Shown here: one piece after another, positions 63,641 through 64,000 of the stretch
Position numbering within the stretch: the first letter of the stretch is position 1
How the letters are laid out: the number at the start of each line of letters is the position of its first letter
The notes under the pieces: generated by a model
Database searches by the model: none
Told to the model about the DNA's origin: nothing
Seen by the model: only the letters and a program-made list of their open reading frames with translations
NCBI GenBank assembly: GCA_963704535.1
Contig: OY969916.1
Location: forward strand, 868,001-932,000
Origin: G963704535 sp963704535
Lineage (GTDB): Bacteria > Chloroflexota > Chloroflexia > Chloroflexales > Roseiflexaceae
Reading direction: 5' to 3'
Length of the DNA stretch: 64,000 nt
Program-made: the position numbers and the translations under genes

Positions 63641-64000
63641 CGAGCGGGTCGAGCGCCGCATTCCAGGCCTTCATGCGCTCGGCGTCGCCGCCGGCGTCGG
63701 GGTGGTGCAGGCGCGCCATGGCTTTGCGGATGGCGCTAACCTCGGCAGGCGTCAGATCCAGCGTCATCCCATGGCTCGTGAACGGACCTGAGCCACACTC
63801 GGCGTGTGTCCTCCATAGGTCGCGCTCGCGCTCCAGCGCCGCGTTCTCGCGCGTCAGCTCCATCAGGCTGGATACCGTCGTATCATAGGCACGTGCGACT
63901 TCGCGGCAGCCGGCCTGCGCCTTGCTGATCTGCTGGAGCAGGCTACGGATGGTTTTATGGGCCTCTTCCAACTCGATCTGGAGCCAGGCCAGGTCGCCAT
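63633..64000 (-). CDS. J-domain protein, C-terminal part (runs off the window)
   Basis: The frame is open to the right edge, so the N-terminus is missing. The visible part begins with a coiled-coil region (LQIELEEAHKTIRSLLQQISKAQAGC, ELTRENAALERERDL) and ends with a J-like domain: LTPAEVSAIRKAMARLHHPDAGGDAERMKAWNAALDPL, including the HPD tripeptide. J-domain proteins stimulate DnaK-type ATPases. The C-terminal position of the domain and its truncated helix I are unlike DnaJ itself; this type often belongs to phage-like or plasmid-like coiled-coil proteins. Confidence 0.75.
   Translation of the reverse strand, partial: GDLAWLQIELEEAHKTIRSLLQQISKAQAGCREVARAYDTTVSSLMELTRENAALERERDLWRTHAECGSGPFTSHGMTLDLTPAEVSAIRKAMARLHHPDAGGDAERMKAWNAALDPLEG

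Overview
The window is about 64 kb of high-GC bacterial DNA. Several traits suggest a filamentous Chloroflexota (Roseiflexus/Chloroflexus-like lineage). These are DprA and MurJ of ordinary length beside many large secreted proteins with Thr-Pro-rich linkers, two secreted proteins ending in a short hydrophobic 'PIV' tail, a fused ECF ATPase, and a very high load of 7-8 bp tandem repeats arranged as hairpins between and even inside genes. This placement is inferred from gene content and repeat style; no rRNA or other phylogenetic marker is present.

Layout. 1-4.2 kb: end of a release-factor-like gene, a lipoprotein, a small repeat-rich membrane protein, then a promoter-driven operon of a polytopic membrane protein, a membrane-anchored extracytoplasmic protein and a TetR regulator. 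4.3-9.9 kb: envelope genes (Wzz/BY-kinase, ABC-2 polysaccharide exporter permease, dprA, murJ). 10-15.1 kb: a large secreted beta-propeller/lectin-like protein and a family 5 solute-binding lipoprotein. 15.3-19.8 kb: a marR-led operon for two ABC exporter half-transporters. 19.9-28.9 kb: a sigma factor, an anti-sigma-like protein, a TPR-CHAT caspase-like protein and a zinc metallopeptidase, followed by an IS4-family element that interrupts a Tat-lipoprotein gene, and a decayed metallopeptidase remnant. 29-34 kb: a trans-sulfuration enzyme, an RsbU-type phosphatase and a BMP-family binding protein. 34.5-40.4 kb: a heavily frameshifted sugar ABC transporter, a queuosine-salvage protein and a CobW-type GTPase with a coupled partner. 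40.8-46.6 kb: an SdrD/B-repeat secreted protein and a complete ECF transporter (S, fused A-A', T). 46.9-54.7 kb: M20 peptidase, panE, two-component genes, thioredoxin and a MerR regulator. 54.9-63.4 kb: a likely specialised-metabolism cluster with glycosyltransferase, DHQ synthase-like, DHQ dehydratase, ROK sugar kinase and an AHBA-synthase-like aminotransferase on the minus strand, and mbtH, metallophosphoesterase and type II thioesterase on the plus strand. The window ends in a J-domain protein.

Two features cut across the whole window. First, hairpin-forming tandem repeats occupy most intergenic gaps, sit in frame inside three coding sequences, and supply the stop codon of at least four genes. 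Second, about 21 apparent single-base frameshifts break ten otherwise well-conserved genes, ten of them within 34.5-36.6 kb. Most look like one extra base next to an identical base, so base-calling or assembly error is at least as likely as pseudogenisation.

The best candidates for undescribed biology are the AHBA-like aminoshikimate gene set (56.5-61.0 kb), the sigma / CHAT / metallopeptidase locus (19.9-26.8 kb) and the protein-invading repeat hairpins.
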